A stretch of DNA of 20,643 nucleotides, from the NCBI GenBank assembly GCA_050178915.1, contig JBFXFO010000060.1, positions 1 through 20,643 of the forward strand. The letters run 5' to 3'. This document shows, in pieces, positions 6,074-14,279 of this stretch. The notes under the pieces were generated by a model. It was not told the DNA's origin and searched no databases. It worked only from the letters and a program-made list of their open reading frames with translations. The DNA comes from JBFXAF01 sp050178915 (GTDB lineage: Bacteria > Pseudomonadota > Alphaproteobacteria > Rhizobiales > Rhizobiaceae). Position 1 is the stretch's first letter; each line of letters starts with the position of its first letter. Position numbers and translations under genes: made by a program.

Positions 6074-6349
6074 ATGATCCCGCGTTCGAAACGCCTTCTC
6101 CTGCCCACCCTGCTGGCTGCCAGCCTGTTTGCGACCCTGCCGGCGCTGGCGCAGAGCTGCCTCGACGATCTCGATGCCGAGCAGGTGCAGACAATGGTCG
6201 ATCAGTGCATCGAGGTGTCGCCGGCAACGCGGCCGCCCTGCAATGGCGAGAATCCCTGCGAGCTGATCGTCAGCGAGATCGTCCGCGGCTGCGCCATGCT
6301 CAGTGGCAGCGACAAGCCCGCCTTCTGCGCCGATTACGAAGAGCAGTAA
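6074..6349 (+). CDS. Small secreted six-cysteine protein, function unknown
   Basis: The product has 91 residues. Residues 1-27 are a clear Sec signal peptide (MIPRSKR, a hydrophobic leucine/alanine core, and an ALAQ-type cleavage site). The mature ~65 residues contain six cysteines (in SCLDD, QCIEV, PCNGE, PCELI, GCAML and FCADY) and are acidic. That suggests a compact periplasmic protein held by up to three disulphides. The frame is open back to 5909, but that extension would translate the orphan tRNA fragment. The ATG at 6074 follows GGAGAG with 7 bases between and starts the signal peptide exactly. It is convergent with hdaA, 7 bases away. I know no characterised homologue; it lies just outside the right end of the tRNA-Arg insert. 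Confidence 0.75.
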   Translation: MIPRSKRLLLPTLLAASLFATLPALAQSCLDDLDAEQVQTMVDQCIEVSPATRPPCNGENPCELIVSEIVRGCAMLSGSDKPAFCADYEEQ

Positions 6350-6356
6350 GCCCGCC

Positions 6357-7058
6357 TCAGAAGTCGAGTTCGCCCTGCCGGCGGTCGAGCGCGCCAAGCG
6401 TCTCGGCTGCCAGCGCGCGGGTGATGCGCGACTTCTGTTCGAGAGCGGCAGCGTCGAGGCGGGCCACGACGGCGATCGCGGTCGACAGCGAGCGCTCGAT
6501 GCGGCGCACGACGAAGCTCACGACATGCGGCTCGACCTCGACCTGCCGGTCGGCGAAAAGTTTTGTCACCACGCCCGTGAGCAGCAGCTCGTCCGGTTCG
6601 CGAATCTCGACAGTGGCAGCCGCCTTCAGCCGTGACTGGAGATCGGGCAGCCTGACACCCCAGGCTGCCGGGAAACGACGCGACGTCAGCAGCAGATGAT
6701 TGCCCGCGCTGCGCGCCGCGTTGATCAGGTGAAACAGCCCCGCTTCGTCGAGCGGGCGCGAATCGGCGTCGTCGACGAGAACCGGTCCCTCGCCGGCCGC
6801 CGCGGCCGCCGCGGCCGCCGCTTCGCCGAGTTCGCGCGGCGAAACCGCGGCGGCGCCGCTCACCTCGCGCCAGATCTCGCCAAGATGGGTCTTTCCCGAG
6901 CCGCTCGGTCCGGCCAGCACCATCACCGGCGCCGGCCAGTCCGGCCAGCGGTCGATCAGCGCGACGGCTTCGGCGTTGGCGGTGGTGACGACAAGGTCGT
7001 CGCGCGAGCTGCCCTGCCGATGGCCAAGGTCGAGCGGAAGCTGCCTAGCCTTGCGCAT
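6357..7058 (-). CDS. hdaA: DnaA regulatory inactivator-like AAA+ protein HdaA
   Basis: HdaA binds the DNA-loaded beta clamp and promotes ATP hydrolysis by DnaA, preventing re-initiation of replication. The N-terminal QLPLDL (6-11) is the clamp-binding motif. The AAA+ core has Walker A GPSGSGKT (50-57) and Walker B VLVDDAD (93-99). A DnaA-like lid helical region follows, with LPDLQSRLKAAATVEI near 137-152. The length of 233 residues is normal, and the DnaA DNA-binding domain IV is absent, as expected. A run of nine alanines just before Walker B is encoded by a 9-base tandem repeat at 6795-6821. The gene overlaps the 3' end of the AI-2E family gene by 14 bases, so the two are probably translationally coupled in one minus-strand operon. 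Confidence 0.9.
   Translation of the reverse strand: MRKARQLPLDLGHRQGSSRDDLVVTTANAEAVALIDRWPDWPAPVMVLAGPSGSGKTHLGEIWREVSGAAAVSPRELGEAAAAAAAAAGEGPVLVDDADSRPLDEAGLFHLINAARSAGNHLLLTSRRFPAAWGVRLPDLQSRLKAAATVEIREPDELLLTGVVTKLFADRQVEVEPHVVSFVVRRIERSLSTAIAVVARLDAAALEQKSRITRALAAETLGALDRRQGELDF
6795..6821. repeat. Three tandem copies of a 9-base unit within hdaA
   Basis: GGCCGCCGC is repeated exactly three times (6795-6803, 6804-6812, 6813-6821). On the coding strand it encodes alanines only, three per unit, so copy-number change would lengthen or shorten the protein without a frameshift. Confidence 0.85.
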
Positions 7059-8241
7059 TCTTGCGGGCCGCGCGCGGGCGCGGTCTTGGCGCAGGCGTCG
7101 CCATCGCCTCGGGCGGTGGCTCTTCCGGGTGGTGGCCGGTGTAGAGCGGCGATTCGAGATACTTCTCGATGGCGAACCGGATCAGGACGCCGACCGCTGC
7201 GGCGGCGGGCACCGCAACCAGCAGGCCGACGAAGCCGAACAGCGCGCCGAAGGCGAACAGCGCAAACATCAGCCACACCGCGTGCAGGCCGACGCGGTCG
7301 CCGATCAGACGCGGCTGCAGGATGTTGCCTTCGATGAACTGCCCCACGAAAAAGATCGCGGCAATCACGATGATCATCGTCCAGTCGGGCCAGAACTGGA
7401 CGGCGCCGACGCCGATCGACAGCACCATGCCGACCAGGGAGCCGACATAGGGAATGAAGCTGATCAGGCCCACGAACAGTCCGATGAGGATGCCGAAATT
7501 GAGCCCGGCGGCGGTGAGTGCGATCGCATAGAGAATGCCGAGCACGATGCAGAGCGTACCCTGGCCGCGCACGAAGCCGGCGGTGGCCTCGTTGATCTCA
7601 CCGGCGAGGCGGCGAACGGTCGGCACGTATTCGCGCGGCACCCAGCTGTCGATCCTGGCGACCATGCGATCCCAGTCGAGCAGCATGTAGAAGGCGACGA
7701 CCGGGGTGACGACGAGCAGGCCGACAATGTTGAACACGGCGACGCCGGAAGCCCAGATCGAGCCCATCAGCGTGGTGATCAGGCCCGCGCCGCTGGTGAC
7801 CAGTCCGCTCAGCCATTCGCGCAGTTGCGCCTCGGTGACGCCGAAACGGCGCTCCAGCCATTCCGGATTGAGGCGCGTGATCAGACCCTGCAGGTCTTCG
7901 AGATAGTCCGGCAGGCGACTGGCAAGGTCGGAGATCTGCGTCACCAGCAGCGGCACGACAACGATGAAGGCGAGCGCCAGTATGATCAGGAAGCCGACGA
8001 GGATGACGTTGGTCGCCATGAAACGCGACAATCCGCGACGCTGCAGCCAGTCCGCCAGCGGATCGAGGAAATAGGCGAGGATCATGCCTGCCGCAAAGGG
8101 CAGCAGGATTTCGCTGAAAAGCCAGAGAAAACCGGCGAAGATGAGGATGACGACGAGCCAGAAGCGTATCTGCCGGCGGAATTTCGCCGCTACGACAGTT
8201 TCGTCGATCTCGTCACTGACGCGGGATGTCCCCTTCGCCAT
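7045..8241 (-). CDS. AI-2E family transporter (PerM/TqsA-like membrane protein)
   Basis: A polytopic inner-membrane protein of 398 residues, normal for the family. After a short polar N-terminus come two close helices (near residues 30-60). Further hydrophobic segments follow near 76-100, then a large polar loop (about 105-160). A C-terminal set ends in the diagnostic PRLIGDRVGLHAVWLMFALF and FGFVGLLVAVPAAAAVGVL (about 313-350). The tail is proline- and arginine-rich. The family includes an autoinducer-2 exporter in E. coli and sodium/proton antiporters elsewhere, so no substrate can be assigned. It overlaps the upstream phosphatidyltransferase gene by 29 bases and downstream hdaA by 14 bases, giving a compact operon. 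Confidence 0.92.
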   Translation of the reverse strand: MAKGTSRVSDEIDETVVAAKFRRQIRFWLVVILIFAGFLWLFSEILLPFAAGMILAYFLDPLADWLQRRGLSRFMATNVILVGFLIILALAFIVVVPLLVTQISDLASRLPDYLEDLQGLITRLNPEWLERRFGVTEAQLREWLSGLVTSGAGLITTLMGSIWASGVAVFNIVGLLVVTPVVAFYMLLDWDRMVARIDSWVPREYVPTVRRLAGEINEATAGFVRGQGTLCIVLGILYAIALTAAGLNFGILIGLFVGLISFIPYVGSLVGMVLSIGVGAVQFWPDWTMIIVIAAIFFVGQFIEGNILQPRLIGDRVGLHAVWLMFALFAFGALFGFVGLLVAVPAAAAVGVLIRFAIEKYLESPLYTGHHPEEPPPEAMATPAPRPRPRAARKNAQG

Positions 8242-8767
8242 ATCCGCTCATGTGCCTCAACCAGCCGACGAGATAGGCGCCCGCGGAAGCGATGGTCAAG
8301 AGGCCGGACAGGTAAATGAGCAGTTCGCGCATGAATGTCTGCGTGCTGAAGGCCAGTTCGCCCAGCACGAGCGCGGCGAGCACGATCTGCACCGCCGTAT
8401 TGGCCTTGGACACGAAAAGCGGCCGCATCTCGACCGGATGCGCCATGATCGTCGAGAGCAACACGGCGCTCATGATGATGATATCGCGCGACACCGCGGC
8501 GACCACCAGCCACAGCGGCAACTCGCCCATGTAGCCCAGCATCAGGAAAACGCTGACCAGCAAAAGCTTGTCGGCCACCGGGTCCAGATAGGCGCCAAGC
8601 CGGGAGCGCTGGTTGAACTGCCGCGCGATGAAACCGTCGACACCATCCGACACCCCGGCCAGCACGAACCCGGCGAAGGCCCAACCCACGCGGTGCGTGA
8701 GCAGCGCATAGAGGATCGCCGGCACCAGCACAAAGCGCATCATGGTTATGACATTGGGGATCGTCAC
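8213..8767 (-). CDS. CDP-alcohol phosphatidyltransferase family protein (PgsA-like)
   Basis: An inner-membrane enzyme that would transfer a phosphatidyl group from CDP-diacylglycerol to a hydroxyl acceptor such as glycerol-3-phosphate. The full family signature is present: D41-x2-D44-G45-x2-A48-R49-x8-G58-x3-D62-x3-D66, holding the metal-binding aspartates. The 184 residues form about six hydrophobic segments, as usual. It starts with GTG at 8767; no later Met gives a better N-terminus, since TIPNVITMMRF is typical. In many Rhizobiales the main pgsA is near uvrC, which would lie beyond the right edge here. This copy may therefore be a paralogue with another acceptor, possibly in cardiolipin synthesis. 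It is first in the operon with the AI-2E gene and hdaA, and divergent from purM. Confidence 0.87.
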   Translation of the reverse strand: MTIPNVITMMRFVLVPAILYALLTHRVGWAFAGFVLAGVSDGVDGFIARQFNQRSRLGAYLDPVADKLLLVSVFLMLGYMGELPLWLVVAAVSRDIIIMSAVLLSTIMAHPVEMRPLFVSKANTAVQIVLAALVLGELAFSTQTFMRELLIYLSGLLTIASAGAYLVGWLRHMSGYGEGDIPRQ

Positions 8768-8938
8768 GCTTCGTTTCCGGCGTCCTTCGGCGCTGCCGCA
8801 TAAATGGGCAGATGCTGCGCCGGACGCAAGCGGTCAGTCGCAACTGTCGGATGGACCTCACAGCAAACGCGCACTGCTTGCGACGGGTGGTCTATCGTGG
8901 CAAGAGCCGCCAATGGACCAAGCGTGCATGAGGCGGGG

Positions 8939-10009
8939 ATGAACGAGAGACGGAACGGCCTTACCTACGCGCAGGCCGGCGTCGACATCGATGCCGGCAA
9001 TGCCATGGTCGAGAAGATCAAGCCGCTGGTGCGCTCCACGCGCCGGCCCGGCGCCGACGGGGAGATCGGCGGCTTCGGCGGGCTGTTTGACCTGAAGGCC
9101 GCAGGTTTTGCCGATCCGGTGCTGGTTGCAGCGAATGACGGCGTCGGCACCAAGCTCAAGATCGCCATCGAGAGCGGTCGCCACGACACGATCGGCATCG
9201 ACCTCGTGGCAATGTGCGTCAACGACCTCGTCGTGCAGGGCGCCGAACCGCTGTTTTTCCTCGACTATTTCGCCACTGGCCGGCTCGACCCCGACCAGGG
9301 TGCGTCGATCGTCGCCGGGATCGCGGCTGGCTGCCGCATGGCCGGCTGCGCGTTGATCGGCGGTGAAACGGCCGAAATGCCGGGTATGTACCGCGACGGC
9401 GACTATGATCTCGCGGGCTTTGCGGTCGGCGCTGCCGAGCGTGGTCAGTTGCTGCCCACCGACGACCTCGTCGAGGGCGACGTGCTGCTCGGCCTCGCCT
9501 CGTCAGGCGTCCATTCAAACGGCTATTCGCTGGTGCGCCGCATCGTCGCCCAGTCCGGTCTTGGCTGGGAGGCCGATGCGCCCTTCCGCAAAGGCCTCTC
9601 GCTCGCCGAGGCCCTGCTCGAGCCCACGCGCATCTACGTCAAGCCGATCCTGCGGGCAATCCGCGAGACACACGGCATCAAGGCGCTCGCCCACATCACC
9701 GGCGGCGGTTTTCCGGACAACATCCCGCGCGTGCTGCCGGCAGACTTCGCCGCCGAACTGGACCTGGCGGCAATCGAGGTACCGCCGGTGTTCTCGTGGC
9801 TGGCGAAATCGGGCGGCGTCGCGCCGGTCGAGATGATGCGCACTTTCAACTGCGGCATCGGCATGGTGATGGTGGTCGCGTCCGGCCAGGCCGCGCAGGT
9901 GGCCGCGGTGCTGCAGGAAGCCGGCGAGACCGTCATGCCGATGGGCCGCATCGTGCCGCGCCACGAAGATCAGGCCGGCGTCATCTATCGCGGGGAGCTC
10001 GCCCTATGA
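8939..10009 (+). CDS. purM: Phosphoribosylformylglycinamidine cyclo-ligase (AIR synthetase)
   Basis: Fifth step of purine synthesis: ATP-dependent closure of FGAM to aminoimidazole ribonucleotide, in the cytosol. The 356-residue protein is normal in length. It begins MNERRNGLTYAQAGVDIDAGN, followed by the glycine-rich GADGEIGGFGGLFDL, the nucleotide-binding AANDGVGTKLKIA and DLVAMCVNDLVVQGAEPLFF. GGETAEMPGMY and ITGGGFPDNIPRVLP follow, all PurM hallmarks. The frame is open from 8804, but only the ATG at 8939, right after GAGGCGGGG, gives the family N-terminus. The stop overlaps the purN start (ATGA, 10006-10009), so purM and purN are translationally coupled. The 171 bases upstream, shared with the divergent phosphatidyltransferase gene, must hold the promoter, but I could not pick one out. 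Confidence 0.97.
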   Translation: MNERRNGLTYAQAGVDIDAGNAMVEKIKPLVRSTRRPGADGEIGGFGGLFDLKAAGFADPVLVAANDGVGTKLKIAIESGRHDTIGIDLVAMCVNDLVVQGAEPLFFLDYFATGRLDPDQGASIVAGIAAGCRMAGCALIGGETAEMPGMYRDGDYDLAGFAVGAAERGQLLPTDDLVEGDVLLGLASSGVHSNGYSLVRRIVAQSGLGWEADAPFRKGLSLAEALLEPTRIYVKPILRAIRETHGIKALAHITGGGFPDNIPRVLPADFAAELDLAAIEVPPVFSWLAKSGGVAPVEMMRTFNCGIGMVMVVASGQAAQVAAVLQEAGETVMPMGRIVPRHEDQAGVIYRGELAL

Positions 10010-10719
10010 CCGCACCACGCAAACGGGTCGTCGTCGCCATCTCCGGTCGCGGCTCCAACATGGCCGCGCTGCTCACGGCATCGCGCGAGAACGATTTTCC
10101 CGCCGAGATCGTCGGTGTCGTCTCCGACACGGCTGACGCGCCGGGCCTGCTCTATGCCGGTTCCAACGGGATCCCGACGCGCGTCGTGGCGCGTGCCGAC
10201 TTCGCCAGCCGCGAGGCGCATGACGCCGGGCTGGATTCGGCCATCAACGCGCTGGGCGGAGAGATCGTCGCTCTCGCCGGCTACATGCGGCTCCTGCAGG
10301 CGCCCTTCGTGGAAAAATGGGCCGGACGGCTGATCAACATCCATCCGTCGCTGCTGCCAACCTTCCCCGGCCTCAACACTCACCGTCGCGCGCTCGACGC
10401 CGGGTGCCGCGTGCATGGCTGCAGCGTGCATTACGTGACGCTGGCAACCGATGAAGGTCCGCTGATCGCACAGGCGGCGGTGCCGGTGCTGTTATCCGAC
10501 ACGGAGGACACGCTCGCCGCGCGCGTTCTTAAGGCAGAGCACCGGCTCTACCCGCTGGCGGTCAAGCTTGTCGCGGAGGGTTTGGTGCGCCTGGAGAACG
10601 GCCGTGCCGTGTTCACACCGGGCACGCGTGCCGAACGGCTGGAAACGCCACCGCTGCTCTCGCCCGACTTCGAGGCAGGCGCCGCCAATCTGGAAGATCT
10701 GGCTCGCTTCACGCCCTGA
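10006..10719 (+). CDS. purN: Phosphoribosylglycinamide formyltransferase (GAR transformylase)
   Basis: Third step of purine synthesis, transferring a formyl group from 10-formyl-tetrahydrofolate to GAR. The catalytic residues are in the expected places: N111 and H113 in INIHPSLLPTFPG, and D149 in ATDEGPLIAQ. The phosphate-binding ISGRGSNMAALL is at 12-23. The 237-residue product is about 25 residues longer than the E. coli enzyme, through a C-terminal extension beginning around AVFTPGTRAERLE. The start is fixed by the ATGA overlap with purM. It lies directly before the SixA-like gene, with a 6-base gap, suggesting a three-gene transcript. Confidence 0.97.
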   Translation: MTAPRKRVVVAISGRGSNMAALLTASRENDFPAEIVGVVSDTADAPGLLYAGSNGIPTRVVARADFASREAHDAGLDSAINALGGEIVALAGYMRLLQAPFVEKWAGRLINIHPSLLPTFPGLNTHRRALDAGCRVHGCSVHYVTLATDEGPLIAQAAVPVLLSDTEDTLAARVLKAEHRLYPLAVKLVAEGLVRLENGRAVFTPGTRAERLETPPLLSPDFEAGAANLEDLARFTP

Positions 10720-10725
10720 CCGGTC

Positions 10726-11244
10726 ATGGCGCGGACGCTCCTCCTTCTCCGTCACGCGAAATCGAGCTGGACGGATCAGTCGCTCGGCGATTTCGAACGC
10801 CCGCTGGCGAAGCGCGGACGCAAGGCGGCGCCGCTCGTCGGTCGTGAGATGGCGAAGCGCGGCTGGGTGCCGAACCTTGCGCTCGTCTCCGGCGCACGGC
10901 GCACGCGGCAGACTTGGGCATTCGTAGCGGCCGAATTGCCGGCCAAGCCGGCCGTGCAGTTTTCCGATGCGCTGTTCCACGCCGAGCCCGACACGCTGCT
11001 CGAAATCATCCGCTCCGTTCCAAGATCCTGCGCCAGCGTCATGGTCGTGGGGCACAATCCCGGACTGGAGGAACTGGCCCAGATGCTGGCCGGACCGCGC
11101 TCCAGCGCCGTGGCGCTCGCCTCGCTCAAGGAGAAGTTCCCCACCGGCGCGCTGGTCCGCTTCGCGGTCGACCGGCCCTGGAGCGAACTGGCGACGGCTG
11201 GCCCGACGCTGACGGAGTTTCTGCGGCCGAGGGATCTGGACTAA
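10726..11244 (+). CDS. SixA-like histidine phosphatase
   Basis: A member of the histidine-phosphatase (phosphoglycerate-mutase-like) superfamily. The catalytic RHAKS is at residues 9-13 with the phospho-accepting H10. The conserved arginine region SGARRTRQT is at 55-63 and the second catalytic histidine is in VVGHNPGLEEL (H110). The 172-residue length and KSSW after the RHA motif match SixA, which removes phosphate from histidine in phosphorelay or phosphotransfer proteins. The true target here is unknown. No independent ribosome site is evident in the 6-base gap after purN, so coupling to purN is likely. Its stop overlaps the stop of the convergent molybdopterin gene at 11241-11244. Confidence 0.88.
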   Translation: MARTLLLLRHAKSSWTDQSLGDFERPLAKRGRKAAPLVGREMAKRGWVPNLALVSGARRTRQTWAFVAAELPAKPAVQFSDALFHAEPDTLLEIIRSVPRSCASVMVVGHNPGLEELAQMLAGPRSSAVALASLKEKFPTGALVRFAVDRPWSELATAGPTLTEFLRPRDLD

Positions 11245-13358
11245 GCCGCAGCGCGCACCCAGACCTTGTTGTCGTGGAAGGCGGCGCCGCCATACGGCGC
11301 CGGCGCGTCGGCGCCGGTCAGTACGTTGATGCCCTCGCCGCGTTCGTGCGCCGAATTCGGCCAGATGCCTTCGGCGATCACCACACCGCGCTTGACACCC
11401 GCAAACAGCTTCGCGTGCAGCACCACTTCGCCACGCATGTTGCCAACCTCGACCCGGCCGCCCTCCTCCACGCCAAGCGCCGAAGCGTCGTCAGGGTGCA
11501 GCAGCAATTGCGGGCGTCGTTCGTTCTTCACCGATACCGGTGTCTCGGCGAAGGACGAATTGAGGAAGTTGCGGGCCGGCGATGTGGTCAGACGGAACGG
11601 GTGCTCGGCGTCGGCCACCTCAATCAGGTCGACGTGGTCGGGGAACTCCGGGAGACGGTCATACGGCCCGAACGCAGCGCCCATGTTCTTCGGTGGCTTG
11701 TTCGGCGCTACGCCCCCCACCCATTGGGGGCGGAAGCGGAACTTGCCATCGGGATGGCCGAAGCCGCTGAGGAAGTGCGCGGTCTCGAAGTCAGGCTGGA
11801 CATCGACCCAACGGGACGCCTTCAGGCTGTCGAAATCGCCGTGGCCGCGGCTCTTCAGGAGCACGTCGATGTGCTCGCGCTCGGTCATGCCGAAACCGGG
11901 CTGGTCGGCAACACCCAGGCGCTTGGCCAGTTCCTCGATCACGTAGTGGTTGCTGCGCGGTCCCTCAGGCGGCTCGATCAGCTTCGGACCCAGCGTGATG
12001 TGCTGATGGCCGCCGCCCTTGTAGACATCGTCGTGCTCGAGGAACATGGTGGCTGGCAGCACGACGTCGGCAAGCTGCGCCGTATCGGTCATGAACTGCT
12101 CGTGCACGCAGGTGAAGAGATCGTCGCGCAGGAAGCCCTGCTTCACCAGCCGCTGCTCCGGCGCCACATTCACCGGATTGGTGTTCTGGATCAGCATGGC
12201 GGTGACCGGCGGACCGCCGTAGAGCGCGTCCTCGTGGCCCATCAGCACCGGGCCGATGCGCGAATGGTCGAGATAGCGGATCGACGGATCGCGCAGCGCG
12301 CTCCCCTCCACCAGCCCGTTGTCCATCTTGTAGGGCGTGATGCCGGAGTTGGAATTGAACGCGCCGCCGCCCTCATGCTGCCAGGCACCGAGCACGGTCG
12401 GGACCGACACCGCCGCGTGCATGTTGACGGAACCGTTGCGCTGCCGCGCAAAGCCGTAGCCGAGCCGGAAATAGACGCGCCTGATCCGCCCGATGAGTTG
12501 CGCGAAGCCCTCGATTTCCTCGACCGAGAGGCCGGTGATCGCGGCTGCCCATTGCGGTGTGCGGTCCCTGAGATGCGCCTCCAGCCCGCGCGGGTCGTCG
12601 GTGTATTTCTCCAGGTAGGGCCAGTCGGCCAGACCGTCGCGAAACAGCACGTGCATGACCGCGCAGGCGAGTGCGCCATCGGTTCCCGGCCGCACGACCA
12701 GGCCCATGTCGGCCTGCTTCATCGTCGCGTTCTCGTAGACGTCGATGACGACGATCTTGGCGCCGCGTTCCTTGCGCGCCCTGATCGCATGGGTCATCAC
12801 GTTGACTTGCGTGGCCACGGCGTTGGTGCCCCAGATGACCACGCAGTCCGACTTGGCCATCTCGCGCGGGTCGGAACCGCGCAGCGCGCCGGTGCCCATG
12901 ACGTAGCCGGTCCATGCCAGATTGGTGCAGATCGACCCGAAGAAGCCCGAATACTTCTTGGCGTGGCGCAGCCGGTGAATGCCGTCGCGCTGCACCAGAC
13001 CCATCGTGCCGGCGTAATAGTAGGGCCAGACCGTCTCGCTGCCGTACTTTTCCTCGGCGCGCAGGAATTTTTCGGCGACGAGGTCGAGCACTGCGTCGAA
13101 GGATACCTCTTTCCACTTGCCCTCGCCCTTGGCGCCGGCGCGGATCAGCGGCTTGAGCAGGCGGTCGGGGTGGTGGATGCGGTCGGCGTAGCGCGCTACC
13201 TTGGCGCAAACCACGCCGGACGTGTAGCTGTTGTTCTTGGCGCCGTGCACGCGGCCGATCGTGCGGTCGTCGACAAGTTCGACATCGAGGGCGCAGGTCG
13301 AGGGGCAGTCGTGCGGACACGCCGAGTGGCCGATGCGGACGGGCGAATGCTGGTTCAT
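11241..13358 (-). CDS. Molybdopterin oxidoreductase, DMSO-reductase family, with [4Fe-4S] site
   Basis: A 705-residue catalytic-type protein binding bis-molybdopterin-guanine-dinucleotide. The N-terminal cysteines C14, C18, C22 and C51 (ACPHDCPSTCAL ... GVVCAKV) form the classic C-x3-C-x3-C-x28-C cluster motif. Cofactor-binding segments include DCVVIWGTNAVATQV (near 160) and IVVIDVYENAT with VVRPGTDGALACAVMHVLF (near 190-230). The C-terminal molydop-binding domain has LLLHPDDASALGVEEGGRVEV (about 620-640). No twin-arginine signal precedes the cluster, so it should be cytoplasmic. No iron-sulphur or membrane subunit gene is adjacent, so its electron partner is unknown. I could not place the molybdenum-ligating residue with confidence. 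It is convergent with the SixA-like gene and divergent from rlmJ. Substrate unassigned. Confidence 0.9.
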   Translation of the reverse strand: MNQHSPVRIGHSACPHDCPSTCALDVELVDDRTIGRVHGAKNNSYTSGVVCAKVARYADRIHHPDRLLKPLIRAGAKGEGKWKEVSFDAVLDLVAEKFLRAEEKYGSETVWPYYYAGTMGLVQRDGIHRLRHAKKYSGFFGSICTNLAWTGYVMGTGALRGSDPREMAKSDCVVIWGTNAVATQVNVMTHAIRARKERGAKIVVIDVYENATMKQADMGLVVRPGTDGALACAVMHVLFRDGLADWPYLEKYTDDPRGLEAHLRDRTPQWAAAITGLSVEEIEGFAQLIGRIRRVYFRLGYGFARQRNGSVNMHAAVSVPTVLGAWQHEGGGAFNSNSGITPYKMDNGLVEGSALRDPSIRYLDHSRIGPVLMGHEDALYGGPPVTAMLIQNTNPVNVAPEQRLVKQGFLRDDLFTCVHEQFMTDTAQLADVVLPATMFLEHDDVYKGGGHQHITLGPKLIEPPEGPRSNHYVIEELAKRLGVADQPGFGMTEREHIDVLLKSRGHGDFDSLKASRWVDVQPDFETAHFLSGFGHPDGKFRFRPQWVGGVAPNKPPKNMGAAFGPYDRLPEFPDHVDLIEVADAEHPFRLTTSPARNFLNSSFAETPVSVKNERRPQLLLHPDDASALGVEEGGRVEVGNMRGEVVLHAKLFAGVKRGVVIAEGIWPNSAHERGEGINVLTGADAPAPYGGAAFHDNKVWVRAAA

Positions 13359-13394
13359 GGCCTGTAACCTAGCCGTTCGCCGCGCCGAGGTGTA

Positions 13395-13421
13395 GACGCA
13401 ACGTTATCAAACTATTGCGTC
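13395..13421. promoter_or_regulatory. Seven-base inverted repeat in the rlmJ leader
   Basis: GACGCAA (13395-13401) and TTGCGTC (13415-13421) are perfect inverted arms separated by 13 bases, ending 8 bases before the rlmJ ATG. The spacing would suit a dimeric regulator or a leader hairpin. It sits in the 71-base divergent gap and could affect either gene. Confidence 0.35.
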
Positions 13422-13429
13422 AGCGAGAC

Positions 13430-14275
13430 ATGAACTACCGACACGCCTTCCATGCCGGCAATTTCGCAGACGTGGTCAAGCATGCCGTGCTCGTCCGGCT
13501 GGTCGAATACCTGAAGCTGAAGGACAAGGCGTTCCGCGTCATCGACACGCATGCCGGACGCGGCATGTACGAGCTTCGCTCAGACGAGGCCGAGCGCACC
13601 GGCGAGTGGAAGGCCGGTATCGGCAAGGTTCTCGGCCACCCCTTTGCGCCGCCGGCGGCCGCACTTCTGGCGCCGTATCTCGATGCCGTCCGCGCGGCGA
13701 CCCCCGGTGACACCCTCGCACGTTACCCGGGCTCACCATGGCTGGTGCGGCATCTGCTGCGCCGGCAGGACAGGCTGGAGGCGGTCGAACTGCACCCGCA
13801 GGAGGCTGCCATCCTCAGGGCGCAGTTCGCCGGCGATTTCCAGGTGCGAGCGATCGAGCTCGACGGCTGGCTGGCGCTGGGCGGGCATCTGCCGCCGAAG
13901 GAGAAGCGCGGCCTTGTCATCGTCGATCCGCCCTTTGAGCAAGGTGGCGAGTTCGAGCGGCTGGCCGGCGGGTTGATCGCCGCGCACCGCCGCTGGCCGG
14001 GCGGTGTCTACGCCCTCTGGTATCCGATCAAGGACAGGGCGGCGGTCGAAGACTTTCGCACCGCGCTTGCCGTCGCGGGCATCCCCAAGATCATCGACAT
14101 CCGCTTCGAGATTCGCGCACCATCGAAAGAGCCACGCCTCGACGGCTCCGGCATGATCGTCGTCAACCCGCCCTACACGCTGGAGGCGGAGTTGAACGTG
14201 ATCCTGCCCGCCCTGCTCGGCGTGCTGGGCGCAGACCGGGGCGCGGCGGCGCAGGTCAGGCAGATCTCCGCCTAG
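13430..14275 (+). CDS. rlmJ: 23S rRNA (adenine(2030)-N(6))-methyltransferase
   Basis: Methylates N6 of A2030 in 23S rRNA using S-adenosylmethionine. The start MNYRHAFHAGNFADVVKHAV is diagnostic of RlmJ. The SAM-binding loop is VIDTHAGRGMYEL (37-49), and the catalytic N6-adenine motif is DPPFE (166-170). A second NPPYTLEAEL, family typical, lies near the C-terminus. The length is 281 residues against 280 in E. coli. The frame extends five codons upstream to a TTG at 13415, but the ATG at 13430 gives the conserved N-terminus and I use it. It is divergent from the molybdopterin gene. Confidence 0.96.
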   Translation: MNYRHAFHAGNFADVVKHAVLVRLVEYLKLKDKAFRVIDTHAGRGMYELRSDEAERTGEWKAGIGKVLGHPFAPPAAALLAPYLDAVRAATPGDTLARYPGSPWLVRHLLRRQDRLEAVELHPQEAAILRAQFAGDFQVRAIELDGWLALGGHLPPKEKRGLVIVDPPFEQGGEFERLAGGLIAAHRRWPGGVYALWYPIKDRAAVEDFRTALAVAGIPKIIDIRFEIRAPSKEPRLDGSGMIVVNPPYTLEAELNVILPALLGVLGADRGAAAQVRQISA

Positions 14276-14279
14276 TCGC

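Noticed and set aside
6976..8319. 447-codon plus-strand open frame opposite the AI-2E gene
   Set aside because: Its Asp/His/Gln/Glu-rich product is the typical antisense of a hydrophobic membrane protein; the minus strand is the real gene.
10914..13367. 817-codon plus-strand open frame antisense to the molybdopterin oxidoreductase
   Set aside because: A GC-skew artefact. The minus strand carries the conserved cluster motif and the full family sequence, and the plus product is Arg/Val/His-rich without domains.
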